DNA from: CAIYTF01 sp963664845 | GTDB taxonomy: Bacteria; Bacteroidota; Ignavibacteria; Ignavibacteriales; Ignavibacteriaceae | DNA length: 64,000 nt | Direction: 5' to 3' | NCBI GenBank assembly: GCA_963664845.1 | Contig: OY761615.1 | Span: forward strand, 1,302,001 to 1,366,000 | In this document: one piece after another, positions 34,071 through 43,387 of the stretch | How positions within the stretch are numbered: position 1 is the stretch's first letter | Layout: every line of letters begins with the position of its first letter | The notes under the pieces: generated by a model | The model's database searches: none | What the model saw: only the letters and a program-made list of their open reading frames with translations | Told to the model about the DNA's origin: nothing | Made by a program: the position numbers and the translations under genes

Positions 34071-36749
34071 ATGACAATACCTTACTTACACCTTAAAAAA
34101 TTCGCGCGCCGATGGCCAACTCTTAAGGGAGCAGGTGCACAATATTCCGTTTTTTCTCTCAAATTGAGTAATATACGGCAATTAGTATTGCTTCTTCTCA
34201 CTCTTTCCGTTCCTGGCTTTGCCTCGTTTCAGGCGCCGGACTCATTGTCCCGGGTTCCTGATTCCTTGAAAACAGGCACCGACACCACACTGCTTAAGAA
34301 AAATGAAACAGTAAAGTCCAAGACGGACATCGATTCCGTTGTTTATACCAAAGCAAACGATTCTCTCTTTTTCTTCGTCCAGGAAAAGAAAATGAGTCTT
34401 TATGGAAGCGGCGACCTGCGATATAAGGAGACCAACCTGAAAAGCGGGAATATTCAGGTTGACTTCGTTACCAAGAATGTGGACGCAATTGGTGTCTATA
34501 AAGACAGTTCTTCAAAAGAAGCACAGGAAACACCGGTTTTGGTGGATAAAGGTGAAGAGTATCGTGGTACAAGGATGCGCTACAATTTCAAGACCACCCG
34601 GGGGTTCATTACGTTTGCCGCCACCAAAAATAAAGCCGAAGAGGCTGCATATTCCGGTGCAAAAATCAATAAAATTGACAAATCCACTTTTTTTGTTGAA
34701 AACGGGATTTACACAACCTGTGATGAAAAAGATCCGCACTATTGTTTTGTTGCAACGGAGATGAAGGTTATTCAAAAAGAACAAATGGTCGGGAAATGGG
34801 TGTGGCTGACCTTTGGCGGAGTCCCGTTTCCCATTCCCCTGCCCTTCGTTGTAGTGCCATTGCAATCGGGCAGACGATCCGGGCTTATTGCCCCGGCGTA
34901 CGGAGAACGGGAGAACATGGGCAAGTCCTTCACCCATTTTGGCTACTTCTGGGCGATGAACGATTATATGGATTTGGCCTTGACAGGTGATTATTATACC
35001 AAGGGCGGCTATGGATTGCAAAGCCGCTATCGCTATTCCAGCCGCTATAATTATTCAGGATATTTTCAGGGCAGTTTTTCCAGGATTCATCAAGGTGAGA
35101 CCTCTGATCCTGATTACACGAAACAACAGGATTGGCAGTTAGATCTGGTCCATAGCCAGACACTCACGCCCAGTTCACGGTTTGATGCAAACCTGCACTT
35201 CATGACACAAAACTATTACAAACTGAACTCAACCAGTTACAGCGATATACTGAATAACGAAATTAATTCAAGCGCCACGTATTTTACGCAATGGGAAGAA
35301 TCCGGAACCAGCCTGAGCATGAGTTACAGCAGGCGGCAGATAATTGCCAGTGGACATAGTGATGAAACATTACCTGCAATTTCATTCAGTAAATCCCAGG
35401 TGTATCCTTTTAAAAGGAGCAAAGCTGTTGATGATGAGAAATGGTATGAATTGATCGGAATAAACTATTCCGCTAACCTTCAAAACAACCGGAAAAAAGA
35501 TGAAACAGGGCTTGCGATAAGGGGCGGCATCCAGCACAACCTCAATATGGGGGCGTCGCCAAAAATGGGCTATTTTAATATTGCACCCTCAATCAGCTAC
35601 AGAGAGCTCTGGTACAATAAACGTGTGGTTAAACGGGTTGTCAGAGGGTTCGGAAGCAACGATTCAACTGTTGTGGACTCCGTTATAACCGATGACATGA
35701 ACCAATTGAATTTTGTCCGGACGTATGGGCTCGGTGTCAGTGCATCAACAAAGGTGTATGGCATTGTCCAGCCTCAGTTTGCCGGTATAGCGGCAATACG
35801 TCACATTTTTTCTCCGTCAATTTCGTATAATTTCACACCGGATTTTTCAAAGTCCAAATGGAATTATTATGACGAATATACCAAATCTGATGGAACAAAG
35901 GTCAAATACAATAAGTTCGAGCGTGAAATCTATGGCGGTGCTTCTTCAGGAGAGAGCCAGACGATGAGTTTCAACATGAGTAACGCATTTGAAATGAAAA
36001 CCATGGTAGATCCCCGTGACACGACTTCGAAGGAAAACAAGATACAACTGCTAAATCTTGACGGCGGCGTATCATACAATTTTTCTGCCGACTCCAATCG
36101 TTTTTCGGATGTAAATATAAGCTACCGGACACAAATAGGTTCACTGTTCAATCTCTCTGGAAGTTCACGTTACTCACTCTACAGTTATAATGAGCAGGGC
36201 GTCACCACCAGGCACTTCCTGATCAATGACCGAAACCGGCTGCTTCGCCTTACCAATTTCAGTTTTTCTGCATCATTGACACTTGCCGGAAGTAAAATTG
36301 AGACTGAATCAGGTGAACAAAAGCAGAATGCGGATACGGCCGGCATAGATAAACTCTTCACCTCCCAGGATACAAAAACATATAAGGGCCTTTTTGAAAG
36401 TGTACCGGCTGACTTTTCTATCCCCTGGAATCTTTCCCTAAGCTATAACTATTCGCTTTCGAAATACAATCCATTAATACCCGCAACGTATTCTACCGTT
36501 TACAGCCGCTTCGATATTAATATAACTCCTAAATGGAAATTCTCCGTTACGGGATGTTACGATATCAACAACAAACAATTTGCCGCTCCGCAGGTGGAAG
36601 TCACCCGCGACCTCCACTGCTGGCTGATGAATTTCACCTGGAATCCGATTGGACAATATACCGGATACCGGTTTGAAATACGGGTCAAAGCACCACAGTT
36701 GCAAGACCTTAAAGTCACAAAAGCAGAACAGTTCTTCGGTGGACGCTAG
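34071..36749 (+). CDS. lptD: LPS-assembly outer-membrane protein LptD
   Basis: Large beta-barrel that, with LptE, inserts LPS into the outer leaflet of the outer membrane. 892 residues. The signal sequence is unusually internal (about 34-53, LVLLLLTLSVPGFAS), so either the N-terminus is extended or the true start is a later non-ATG codon. A LptA-like beta-jellyroll domain (about 95-230: GSGDLRYKETNLKSGNIQ) precedes the barrel, which begins near PLQSGRRSGLIAPAYG (about 262) and shows many alternating aromatic strands to the end. No Cys pairs typical of E. coli LptD are expected in this phylum. It is followed by a hybrid kinase with no gap. Confidence 0.88.
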   Translation: MTIPYLHLKKFARRWPTLKGAGAQYSVFSLKLSNIRQLVLLLLTLSVPGFASFQAPDSLSRVPDSLKTGTDTTLLKKNETVKSKTDIDSVVYTKANDSLFFFVQEKKMSLYGSGDLRYKETNLKSGNIQVDFVTKNVDAIGVYKDSSSKEAQETPVLVDKGEEYRGTRMRYNFKTTRGFITFAATKNKAEEAAYSGAKINKIDKSTFFVENGIYTTCDEKDPHYCFVATEMKVIQKEQMVGKWVWLTFGGVPFPIPLPFVVVPLQSGRRSGLIAPAYGERENMGKSFTHFGYFWAMNDYMDLALTGDYYTKGGYGLQSRYRYSSRYNYSGYFQGSFSRIHQGETSDPDYTKQQDWQLDLVHSQTLTPSSRFDANLHFMTQNYYKLNSTSYSDILNNEINSSATYFTQWEESGTSLSMSYSRRQIIASGHSDETLPAISFSKSQVYPFKRSKAVDDEKWYELIGINYSANLQNNRKKDETGLAIRGGIQHNLNMGASPKMGYFNIAPSISYRELWYNKRVVKRVVRGFGSNDSTVVDSVITDDMNQLNFVRTYGLGVSASTKVYGIVQPQFAGIAAIRHIFSPSISYNFTPDFSKSKWNYYDEYTKSDGTKVKYNKFEREIYGGASSGESQTMSFNMSNAFEMKTMVDPRDTTSKENKIQLLNLDGGVSYNFSADSNRFSDVNISYRTQIGSLFNLSGSSRYSLYSYNEQGVTTRHFLINDRNRLLRLTNFSFSASLTLAGSKIETESGEQKQNADTAGIDKLFTSQDTKTYKGLFESVPADFSIPWNLSLSYNYSLSKYNPLIPATYSTVYSRFDINITPKWKFSVTGCYDINNKQFAAPQVEVTRDLHCWLMNFTWNPIGQYTGYRFEIRVKAPQLQDLKVTKAEQFFGGR

Positions 36750-39662
36750 ATGAATGCGACAGCAGATGATAACCCAGGTAACGACCAAAAGCTGAATAAT
36801 AAGGATGTAACCGACGCCATATCCGGCGATGCGAGGGCCCATGCTTCCAAGGCATTTCTGCAGGCAGTTAATGCCGGGTTTGCAAGCTCTGGTTGCGGGT
36901 TTTGCGTAGTTGACCGCACGGGACAAACAATCATCTATGCCAATGAAGCATTCTGCAGACTGGTGAACCATCCTGAAACAACCATTATCACTTCAAGCTT
37001 TTTTGAGCTGTTCGATGAAAGCTCACTCAAGCCATACAGTGAACAGTTAAAACAGGTTTCCTCATTGCAATTAGCTTCCGCGAGCATTGATGTTCAGCTT
37101 GCGATTGCGGATGGCGCCCCCAAATGGGTGCATTTAACGTTGAGCAACATTGAGGAAAGTCATTCGGGTTTTGATGCGCTCCTTGTTGTCGGAAATGAAA
37201 TTGCTCATGAGTTTAGCACCGTAAAGGCTTTTCAAAAAGCAGTCGCCAAATATCACAAGTTGTTTGCCGCAACATCTACTGCCTGCCTGATCGTGGCAGA
37301 CGAACTGATTATTGAATGCAATAAACGCGCTGTGCAATTATTGGAACACCGCGAACAGGACATTCTGGGAAAACGGTTAGTAGATTTCTCCCCACAACAA
37401 TTCCTCGAAGACGAGTCCCGTAAGAACGAGCTGTCAACAATATGTGTCGAAGTCGAAATTGGCCAACACCGGGTGCTTGCCTGGGAGTTTCTCCGGCCAA
37501 ACAAAACAGTCATTTCAGCCGAGCTGACTTTTTCCAAGATTTACACGGATGGAACCGAGTACCTTCTGATTGCTATTGAAGATGTGAGCGAACACCAGGT
37601 AATCCAGGACATTCTCCAAAGAAAGAACGAACTGCTTCAGCGAAACCATGACATACTTTACAACCTCGCACGGCAGATGGAAAAAGACTTGTATTCAAAT
37701 CTTAACTTAATTACAGAGATATCTGCAGAGAGCATGAATGTTGCCTCCGTGGGCATCTGGGTAATGAATAAGAACACCTCACTGTTCACCGCGCTGGATT
37801 ATTTTGTTTCTGATGATAAGTCACACCACACCTCTCTTACAGCTACGCTTGATGATTTCGGTCCGGAGGGTTCCAAGTTCTTTATATCGCTTTTCATTGA
37901 ATCAACTTCATTCGGAAAGCTCAAAAATGAGGGCTCTGATTTCCTCATCACCCCCTTCAGAGTGGGAAATCAGGTTAAAGGGTTCGTCCATTTCGAAAAC
38001 CGGGAACAGCAGCGCCAGTGGAATCCGGAGGAAAAAGATTTTGCCCTCTCCATTGCAGACATCGTTGTTCTTTCGTTGGAAAATGAATCCTATCAAAAGT
38101 CCCAAATTGAACTAAAAAAGCTCGGCAGGGCAATTGAACAAAGTCCTGTCTCTGTTTTTATAACCAATACCCGGGGCGAGTTTGAATATGTGAATCCGGC
38201 CTTTACCACGATCACCGGTTATACATTTGAAGATCTGCAAAATAAAACACCAAGAATACTCAGTTCCGGGTTAACCGATCCGGGAATCTATAAAGATTTG
38301 TGGAGCACCATCACCAGAGGTGAGACCTTCACAACTGAAATTCAAAATTCAAGAAAAAACGGACAGATCTACTGGGAATCACTGATCATTTCACCTATAA
38401 AAGACGATGCAAACAATATTTCCCATTTCATCGCGCTCATGGAAGATATTACCGAAAAAAAGAATCTGATTCTGGAAATAACTGAATCCAAAGACCAGGC
38501 CGAAAGCGCAAATAAGGTAAAATCGAATTTCCTTGCGAACATGAGTCATGAACTCCGCACCCCCATGAATGGCATTATCGGTTACGCTGAAGTGCTGTCG
38601 GAGGAATTGCGGGAGCCAGAGTATCAAAACATGGCTGAAACCATTTTCAGAAGCGGGAAAAGGCTCATGGAAACTCTAAACCTGATCCTCGATCTTTCCC
38701 GTATTGAAGCAAATCAGGTTGAGATCAACTGGTCTAATGTGGAACTAACGGGTATCTGTGAAGAATGCGTGGTCCTTTTCAAGGAAAGCGCACGCAAAAA
38801 GGGGCTTCAGTTGTTTATCAAAGAGTTCCCATATAAAATGACTGCATATACCGATGAAAAAATTATTCGCAGTATCCTTATTAATCTGATAAACAATGCT
38901 ATCAAATATACAGATACCGGTTCAGTTTGGATTGAATGCGACACCTACGAACAGAATGGGGATCGATTCGGGCTTCTGAAGATTTGTGACACGGGTATAG
39001 GTATTTCGGAAAAAGATCAAAAAGTGATCTTTGAACAATTCCGTCAGGCCAGCGAAGGCATGAACCGTGCATTTGACGGTACAGGCCTTGGGTTAACCAT
39101 ATCACAAAAAATGATCGAGTTCCTAGACGGTAAAATCACCGTCGCAGGAAAACCGGGCAGCGGCTCAGTGTTTTCTATCCACATCCCCTTACGCGGAGGT
39201 GCTGTTATTTCAAGGCCAATTGAGGAAATAGAAGCGCCTACGCTGTTTGCTGAAGAAGAAATAACAGACCAGCCAAAAGGCATAGAGTATAATATATTGG
39301 TGGTAGAAAATGATGCTATTAATCTTGAAGTTGTTGCCACCTATTTGCTTAATGACTTTAATCTCGTGATTGCTACCGATGGCAAGTCAGCAATTGCAAA
39401 AGCCGAGGAATCTGTTTTTGATGCAATCCTTATGGACATAAATCTTGGTAAAGGGATGACGGGGCTTGATGCAGTGCAAATTATCAGAAAATTCAAAGGA
39501 TATGAAAAGGTTCCAATAATAGCAATGACAGCATTCGCGATGAAAGGAGACAAAGAGGAGTTCCTGTCAGCCGGCTGTTCACATTATCTGGCCAAACCTT
39601 TTACCAGAAAAGCACTTATACAGTTGCTTAACACAGCCTTATCCATTGGTCTTAGGCCATAA
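36750..39662 (+). CDS. Hybrid sensor histidine kinase, PAS-PAS-GAF-PAS-HisKA-HATPase-REC
   Basis: 970 residues, no membrane segment, so a cytoplasmic sensor. Domains: PAS1 (about 45-155: GFCVVDRTGQTIIYAN), PAS2 (about 165-285), GAF (about 305-450), PAS3 with PAC (about 460-580: VFITNTRGEFEYVNPAF), HisKA with intact NMSHELRTPMNGIIGY (about 593), HATPase (INNAIKYTDTG, DTGIGISEKD, GTGLGLTIS) and a C-terminal receiver (VVENDAINLE, phospho-acceptor Asp in LMDINLGKGMTG, TAFAMKGD, LAKPF). A phosphorelay His-Asp is expected. Its ATG directly follows the lptD stop (TAGATG), which suggests coupled translation; the downstream partner is not next to it. Confidence 0.93.
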   Translation: MNATADDNPGNDQKLNNKDVTDAISGDARAHASKAFLQAVNAGFASSGCGFCVVDRTGQTIIYANEAFCRLVNHPETTIITSSFFELFDESSLKPYSEQLKQVSSLQLASASIDVQLAIADGAPKWVHLTLSNIEESHSGFDALLVVGNEIAHEFSTVKAFQKAVAKYHKLFAATSTACLIVADELIIECNKRAVQLLEHREQDILGKRLVDFSPQQFLEDESRKNELSTICVEVEIGQHRVLAWEFLRPNKTVISAELTFSKIYTDGTEYLLIAIEDVSEHQVIQDILQRKNELLQRNHDILYNLARQMEKDLYSNLNLITEISAESMNVASVGIWVMNKNTSLFTALDYFVSDDKSHHTSLTATLDDFGPEGSKFFISLFIESTSFGKLKNEGSDFLITPFRVGNQVKGFVHFENREQQRQWNPEEKDFALSIADIVVLSLENESYQKSQIELKKLGRAIEQSPVSVFITNTRGEFEYVNPAFTTITGYTFEDLQNKTPRILSSGLTDPGIYKDLWSTITRGETFTTEIQNSRKNGQIYWESLIISPIKDDANNISHFIALMEDITEKKNLILEITESKDQAESANKVKSNFLANMSHELRTPMNGIIGYAEVLSEELREPEYQNMAETIFRSGKRLMETLNLILDLSRIEANQVEINWSNVELTGICEECVVLFKESARKKGLQLFIKEFPYKMTAYTDEKIIRSILINLINNAIKYTDTGSVWIECDTYEQNGDRFGLLKICDTGIGISEKDQKVIFEQFRQASEGMNRAFDGTGLGLTISQKMIEFLDGKITVAGKPGSGSVFSIHIPLRGGAVISRPIEEIEAPTLFAEEEITDQPKGIEYNILVVENDAINLEVVATYLLNDFNLVIATDGKSAIAKAEESVFDAILMDINLGKGMTGLDAVQIIRKFKGYEKVPIIAMTAFAMKGDKEEFLSAGCSHYLAKPFTRKALIQLLNTALSIGLRP

Positions 39663-39755
39663 TTTTCCTGACTCCTGAGCTGATATTTTTCGTATATTTA
39701 TATTTCATTTTATTGGCAATTTGGTAATTTTTAGCCCCCTTTTCATGGATTTTGA

Positions 39756-40751
39756 TTGCAATTTAGACACATAAAAAAACTGTTGATCGTTCGCTTCAGC
39801 TCACTGGGTGATGTTATCCTGACAACTCCCTTAATACGCTCTTTAAAAAACAAGTACCCTGAAATCGAGATCGACTTCTGCATAAAGAACGAATATGTTG
39901 ACGTATTACGGTATAATCCCTACATACGGTCAATCATCGTGTACACAAACACGGACGGCGAAATTAGCAAATTGCGCGAAACTATTATTGGCAATGATTA
40001 TGATTTGATCATTGACCTGCAAAATAATTATCGCTCAAAAACTTTGTTGCAAGGGATTAAAAAGCCGGTTCAGAAATTTATCAAACACAGTTTTCTGAAA
40101 TTTCTCCTCGTCAGGTTTAAGGTCAACCTGATGTCGCGGATGCCCCAAATACCGGTGCGCTATGCAAAAACGTTAAGGAATTTCGAACTGGACAAACAGG
40201 GACTGGACCTGTTTTTGCCGAAAGACATCAAAGCTGATCTCCCCCCTGGAAATAATTACATTGCTTTATGCCCAGGCTCCAAGCATTATACAAAAATGTG
40301 GCCATATGATTACTACATCGAACTTGGAGAAATATTACGACTGCACGATTATACCGTTGTGGTGTTTGGCGGCAAAATGGAAAAGGAACTATGTAAAACA
40401 ATTGCTGCAAAGATCCCGGGTGCGATTGATGTCTGCAATGACGATAACCTGTACAAGACCGCCGCAAATATGCAAATGTGTTCTGCCGTGGTTTCAAATG
40501 ACTCAGGATTAATACATATTGCCTCGGCCCTGCAAAAGCCAATACTCGCAATTTTTGGATCTACCGTTAAGGAGTTCGGGTTTACACCGTATAGAACAAA
40601 GAACAAAGTAATTCAGGATGAGAACCTAAGCTGCCGGCCCTGCTCACATATCGGGAGAGCCAACTGTCCCAAAAAGCACTTCCACTGCATGCTCAGGCTT
40701 ACACCTATTGCGGTATATCAAAATTTATCCTACCTGATGTCTGCAAAATGA
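39756..40751 (+). CDS. GT9 family glycosyltransferase (heptosyltransferase-like)
   Basis: 331-residue GT-B enzyme resembling LPS heptosyltransferases, which add heptose from an ADP-heptose donor to the inner core. The N-terminus has LLIVRFSSLGDVILTTPLIR (about 8-27), then IIDLQNNYRSK, and the C-terminal donor site CPGSKHYTKMWPYDYY (about 174), VVFGGK, VVSNDSGLIHIASALQKP (about 246) and AIFGSTVKEFGFTP. A Cys-rich tail (CRPCSHIGRANCPKKHFHC) is typical of the family. There is no ATG: TTG 39756 is the chosen start. It overlaps waaA by 4 bp (ATGA), so both belong to LPS core synthesis. Confidence 0.9.
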   Translation: MQFRHIKKLLIVRFSSLGDVILTTPLIRSLKNKYPEIEIDFCIKNEYVDVLRYNPYIRSIIVYTNTDGEISKLRETIIGNDYDLIIDLQNNYRSKTLLQGIKKPVQKFIKHSFLKFLLVRFKVNLMSRMPQIPVRYAKTLRNFELDKQGLDLFLPKDIKADLPPGNNYIALCPGSKHYTKMWPYDYYIELGEILRLHDYTVVVFGGKMEKELCKTIAAKIPGAIDVCNDDNLYKTAANMQMCSAVVSNDSGLIHIASALQKPILAIFGSTVKEFGFTPYRTKNKVIQDENLSCRPCSHIGRANCPKKHFHCMLRLTPIAVYQNLSYLMSAK

Positions 40752-42034
40752 ATCACTTTTGGTTTATCCTATACAACTCCCTTGTTGTTCCTTTGCTCTA
40801 TCTGGTTTTCCGATTGGCAGGTTTATTCAATAAGAAAATAAAACTGGGAATACAGGGACGGGTTAATCTTTTCGATGAATTACAAAAAAAAGCTGACACG
40901 CTGGACAGGACAAAACCGTTGCTCTGGGTTCACTCTGCTTCATTGGGTGAATTTGAACAGGCCAAACCCATCATTGAAAGCCTAAAAAGCTTATACACGA
41001 TAAACGTTCTGGTGACGTTCTTTTCACCTTCAGGATTAGTAAATTCCAAACGCTATCCTCATGCCGAGATAATTTCCTATATACCTTTCGATTCCAGTTC
41101 GTCTGTAAATCGATTCCTCGATATAGCAAAGCCCACACTTGGCATGTTCATGCGCTATGATATATGGCCCAATCTCGTGCATCATGCTCATCTCCGCAAA
41201 ATACCTTTGTTTTTGGTCGATGCAACCTTACGCGAGAATTCCGTCAGAAAAAATATATTCCTGCGATCGTTTCACCGTACCCTCTTTTCCTGCTTTTCGG
41301 GGATACTCACCGTATCGGAAAAAGACCTGCATTCCTTCCAGTCGTTCGGATTTCACATTCCACATCTGGAACAGGTAGGTGATACGCGATTTGACCGGGT
41401 TAATAAAAAGAGCATTGATGCAAAAGGCCGGAACCTTCTGCGTCGCGATATATATGAAGGGAAAAAAATATTTGTCGCCGGCAGCACGTGGGAAGAGGAT
41501 GAGGAAATCCTGATACCTGTAATAAAGAAATTGTGGAAATACGAGAAATCCCTGCTGGCCATAATTGTGCCTCACGAACCAACCCTGCAACACATAGAAA
41601 AAATTGAGCAGGAATTTCAACCGCATATTCAGACCATCAGATTTTCGTATTTGAATGAATATAATGGACAGCAAATAATCATCGTTGACTCGATCGGTAT
41701 TCTGCTCAGTCTTTATTACTATTCCGAAATTGCCTTTGTAGGAGGCAGTTTTAAAAGCAGCATTCACAATATCCTGGAAGCTGCGGTTTATAACATTCCT
41801 GTGCTCTATGGTCCAAAAATTCAATCCTCAAATGAGGCTAAAGAACTTGCGAGACTGGGCGGTGGAATAATCATTACTTCGAGGAAAGAGGCTTATAGAA
41901 CGCTGCGGCGATTGTTGCAAGACACAACTGAACGTGAGCGACGGGGGAAGATATCCAAAGAGTATATTTTACAAAATACCGGAGGGGCAGATAAAATTGT
42001 TAAAACGCTTGCACCGTATATTGCAGGTCACTAG
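40748..42034 (+). CDS. waaA: 3-deoxy-D-manno-octulosonic acid transferase
   Basis: Adds Kdo from CMP-Kdo to lipid A precursor, the first step of LPS core assembly. 428 residues: an N-terminal membrane helix (about 5-25), the acceptor half with WVHSASLGEFEQAKP (about 58-72; Glu is the expected catalytic base), the DIWPNL motif (about 138), and a GT-B donor half with VAGSTWEEDEEIL (about 243), VPHEP and FVGGSFKSSIHNILEA (about 333-348). It overlaps the GT9 gene and ends 5 bp from the convergent nfeD-like gene. One or two Kdo additions cannot be told from sequence. Confidence 0.95.
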   Translation: MNHFWFILYNSLVVPLLYLVFRLAGLFNKKIKLGIQGRVNLFDELQKKADTLDRTKPLLWVHSASLGEFEQAKPIIESLKSLYTINVLVTFFSPSGLVNSKRYPHAEIISYIPFDSSSSVNRFLDIAKPTLGMFMRYDIWPNLVHHAHLRKIPLFLVDATLRENSVRKNIFLRSFHRTLFSCFSGILTVSEKDLHSFQSFGFHIPHLEQVGDTRFDRVNKKSIDAKGRNLLRRDIYEGKKIFVAGSTWEEDEEILIPVIKKLWKYEKSLLAIIVPHEPTLQHIEKIEQEFQPHIQTIRFSYLNEYNGQQIIIVDSIGILLSLYYYSEIAFVGGSFKSSIHNILEAAVYNIPVLYGPKIQSSNEAKELARLGGGIIITSRKEAYRTLRRLLQDTTERERRGKISKEYILQNTGGADKIVKTLAPYIAGH

Positions 42035-42039
42035 ACCAC

Positions 42040-43380
42040 TTATAACGGTTCCTGCTTGGCAACAATAATTTTACCCCCGGCTGTTTTTTGAACCACTACC
42101 TTAGTATTCTTTTCGATAAAATTGCCATCGGCAATAACATCATATTTTTCATCTCCCAAAAGCACAACTCCCGCCGGGCGCAGCGGTGTTAGGGTTATCC
42201 CCTCTTTGCCCAGAAGAAAAGAAAGATCGTTTGCTGACACATAACCTTCAGCAGAAGCATTCTTTGTCTGCAGAGTAAGCTTGAGAAACCGGTCAGATTT
42301 TGGTAAATACTTAACCAGAAGCGCAATCGAGCCAATGGTGCCGAGGAGAGAAAAAGCCAACTGTATTATGGCTCGCTGAAGTGATTGACTTATATCCGGC
42401 CCGGAGGAAAAAAGGGAGAAGAATATAGACCCAATCATGAGCCCAATTCCCAAAATGCCTACAACACCAAATCCTGGTATGACAAATATTTCTATCGCAA
42501 GCAGACACAGCCCAATAATAAACAGAACGATCTCCCAAACTGAGGCTAACTGCAGTAAATAGGATGAGCCAAAAAATAACGTGAGCGCAATAACACCCGC
42601 CAGAACCGGAAAGCCCAAACCGGGAGACTTGAGCTCGGCATAAATGCCAACCAAACCGATCATTATTAACAATGAGGAGACAAATGGATTGTTCAAAAAA
42701 CCAACAAATTTTTCAGCCCAGTTAACTTCAGCGTCTACGACCGTTGCATTCGGAAAACCAAGGTATCCCAAAATCTCCTGCCGGGAATCAAGAATCGTAT
42801 CACACATCCCAAAACGCCGGGCATCAAGGTAGGTTAGCGAAACAAGTTTGTTCCCCTGTTCGTTCAGTTCCGGAATAACAACGGACTCATCCACCATGCC
42901 TTCTGCAATATCCGCTCTCCGCCCGTTCCTTTCTGCAGTGGAACGCATTTCAGAGCGCATGTACGCCTGATATTTTTCACTCTGTTTTTTGCCTTCCTGA
43001 TCTACAACCGTGGAGGCCCCCATCACGCTTCCGGAGGCCATTACAATGCGTTTACACGAAAGAGATATGAATGCGCCGGCTGAAATGGCTCTTTTGTTGA
43101 CAAAGGCCACCGTGGGCGTTTTGCTGTTGAGAATTGCATCTTTTATTTGCGCGGCAGCATCAACCCTGCCGCCGAACGTGTTGATCTCAAAGACAATTGC
43201 CGCTGCATTTTTTTTGTCGGCTTCCTCAATAACACGCCTGACAAAAGGTGCTACGCCAAGATCAATTTCCTTATCAATCTTTGCAAACACTACTGTTTGT
43301 GCAAAGACGGGAGAGCTGCCTGCCAAAAGCAGCATCACCAGTTGAATATAAAACAGAGAAACTGCAAGGCGTAATTTCAT
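42040..43380 (-). CDS. nfeD: NfeD/ClpP-class membrane serine protease
   Basis: 446 residues, the full-length NfeD form. A signal peptide (1-27, ending SSPVFAQ) is followed by a ClpP-like protease domain (about 28-220) with the nucleophile Ser in NKRAISAGAFISL (about 105) and the Lys of the Ser-Lys dyad likely in QSEKYQAYMRSEMR (about 145). Next are four or five membrane helices (about 230-345) and a C-terminal NfeD OB-fold (about 380-446: LRPAGVVLLGDEKYDVIADG). Relatives cleave the C-terminus of stomatin-like proteins and modulate membrane quality control; no stomatin gene lies beside it here. It is 7 bp downstream of ribBA. Confidence 0.93.
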   Translation of the reverse strand: MKLRLAVSLFYIQLVMLLLAGSSPVFAQTVVFAKIDKEIDLGVAPFVRRVIEEADKKNAAAIVFEINTFGGRVDAAAQIKDAILNSKTPTVAFVNKRAISAGAFISLSCKRIVMASGSVMGASTVVDQEGKKQSEKYQAYMRSEMRSTAERNGRRADIAEGMVDESVVIPELNEQGNKLVSLTYLDARRFGMCDTILDSRQEILGYLGFPNATVVDAEVNWAEKFVGFLNNPFVSSLLIMIGLVGIYAELKSPGLGFPVLAGVIALTLFFGSSYLLQLASVWEIVLFIIGLCLLAIEIFVIPGFGVVGILGIGLMIGSIFFSLFSSGPDISQSLQRAIIQLAFSLLGTIGSIALLVKYLPKSDRFLKLTLQTKNASAEGYVSANDLSFLLGKEGITLTPLRPAGVVLLGDEKYDVIADGNFIEKNTKVVVQKTAGGKIIVAKQEPL

Positions 43381-43387
43381 AGAGTTA

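Noticed and set aside
41228..41824. 198-codon minus-strand frame within waaA.
   Set aside because: Antisense to a conserved enzyme, with no family resemblance.
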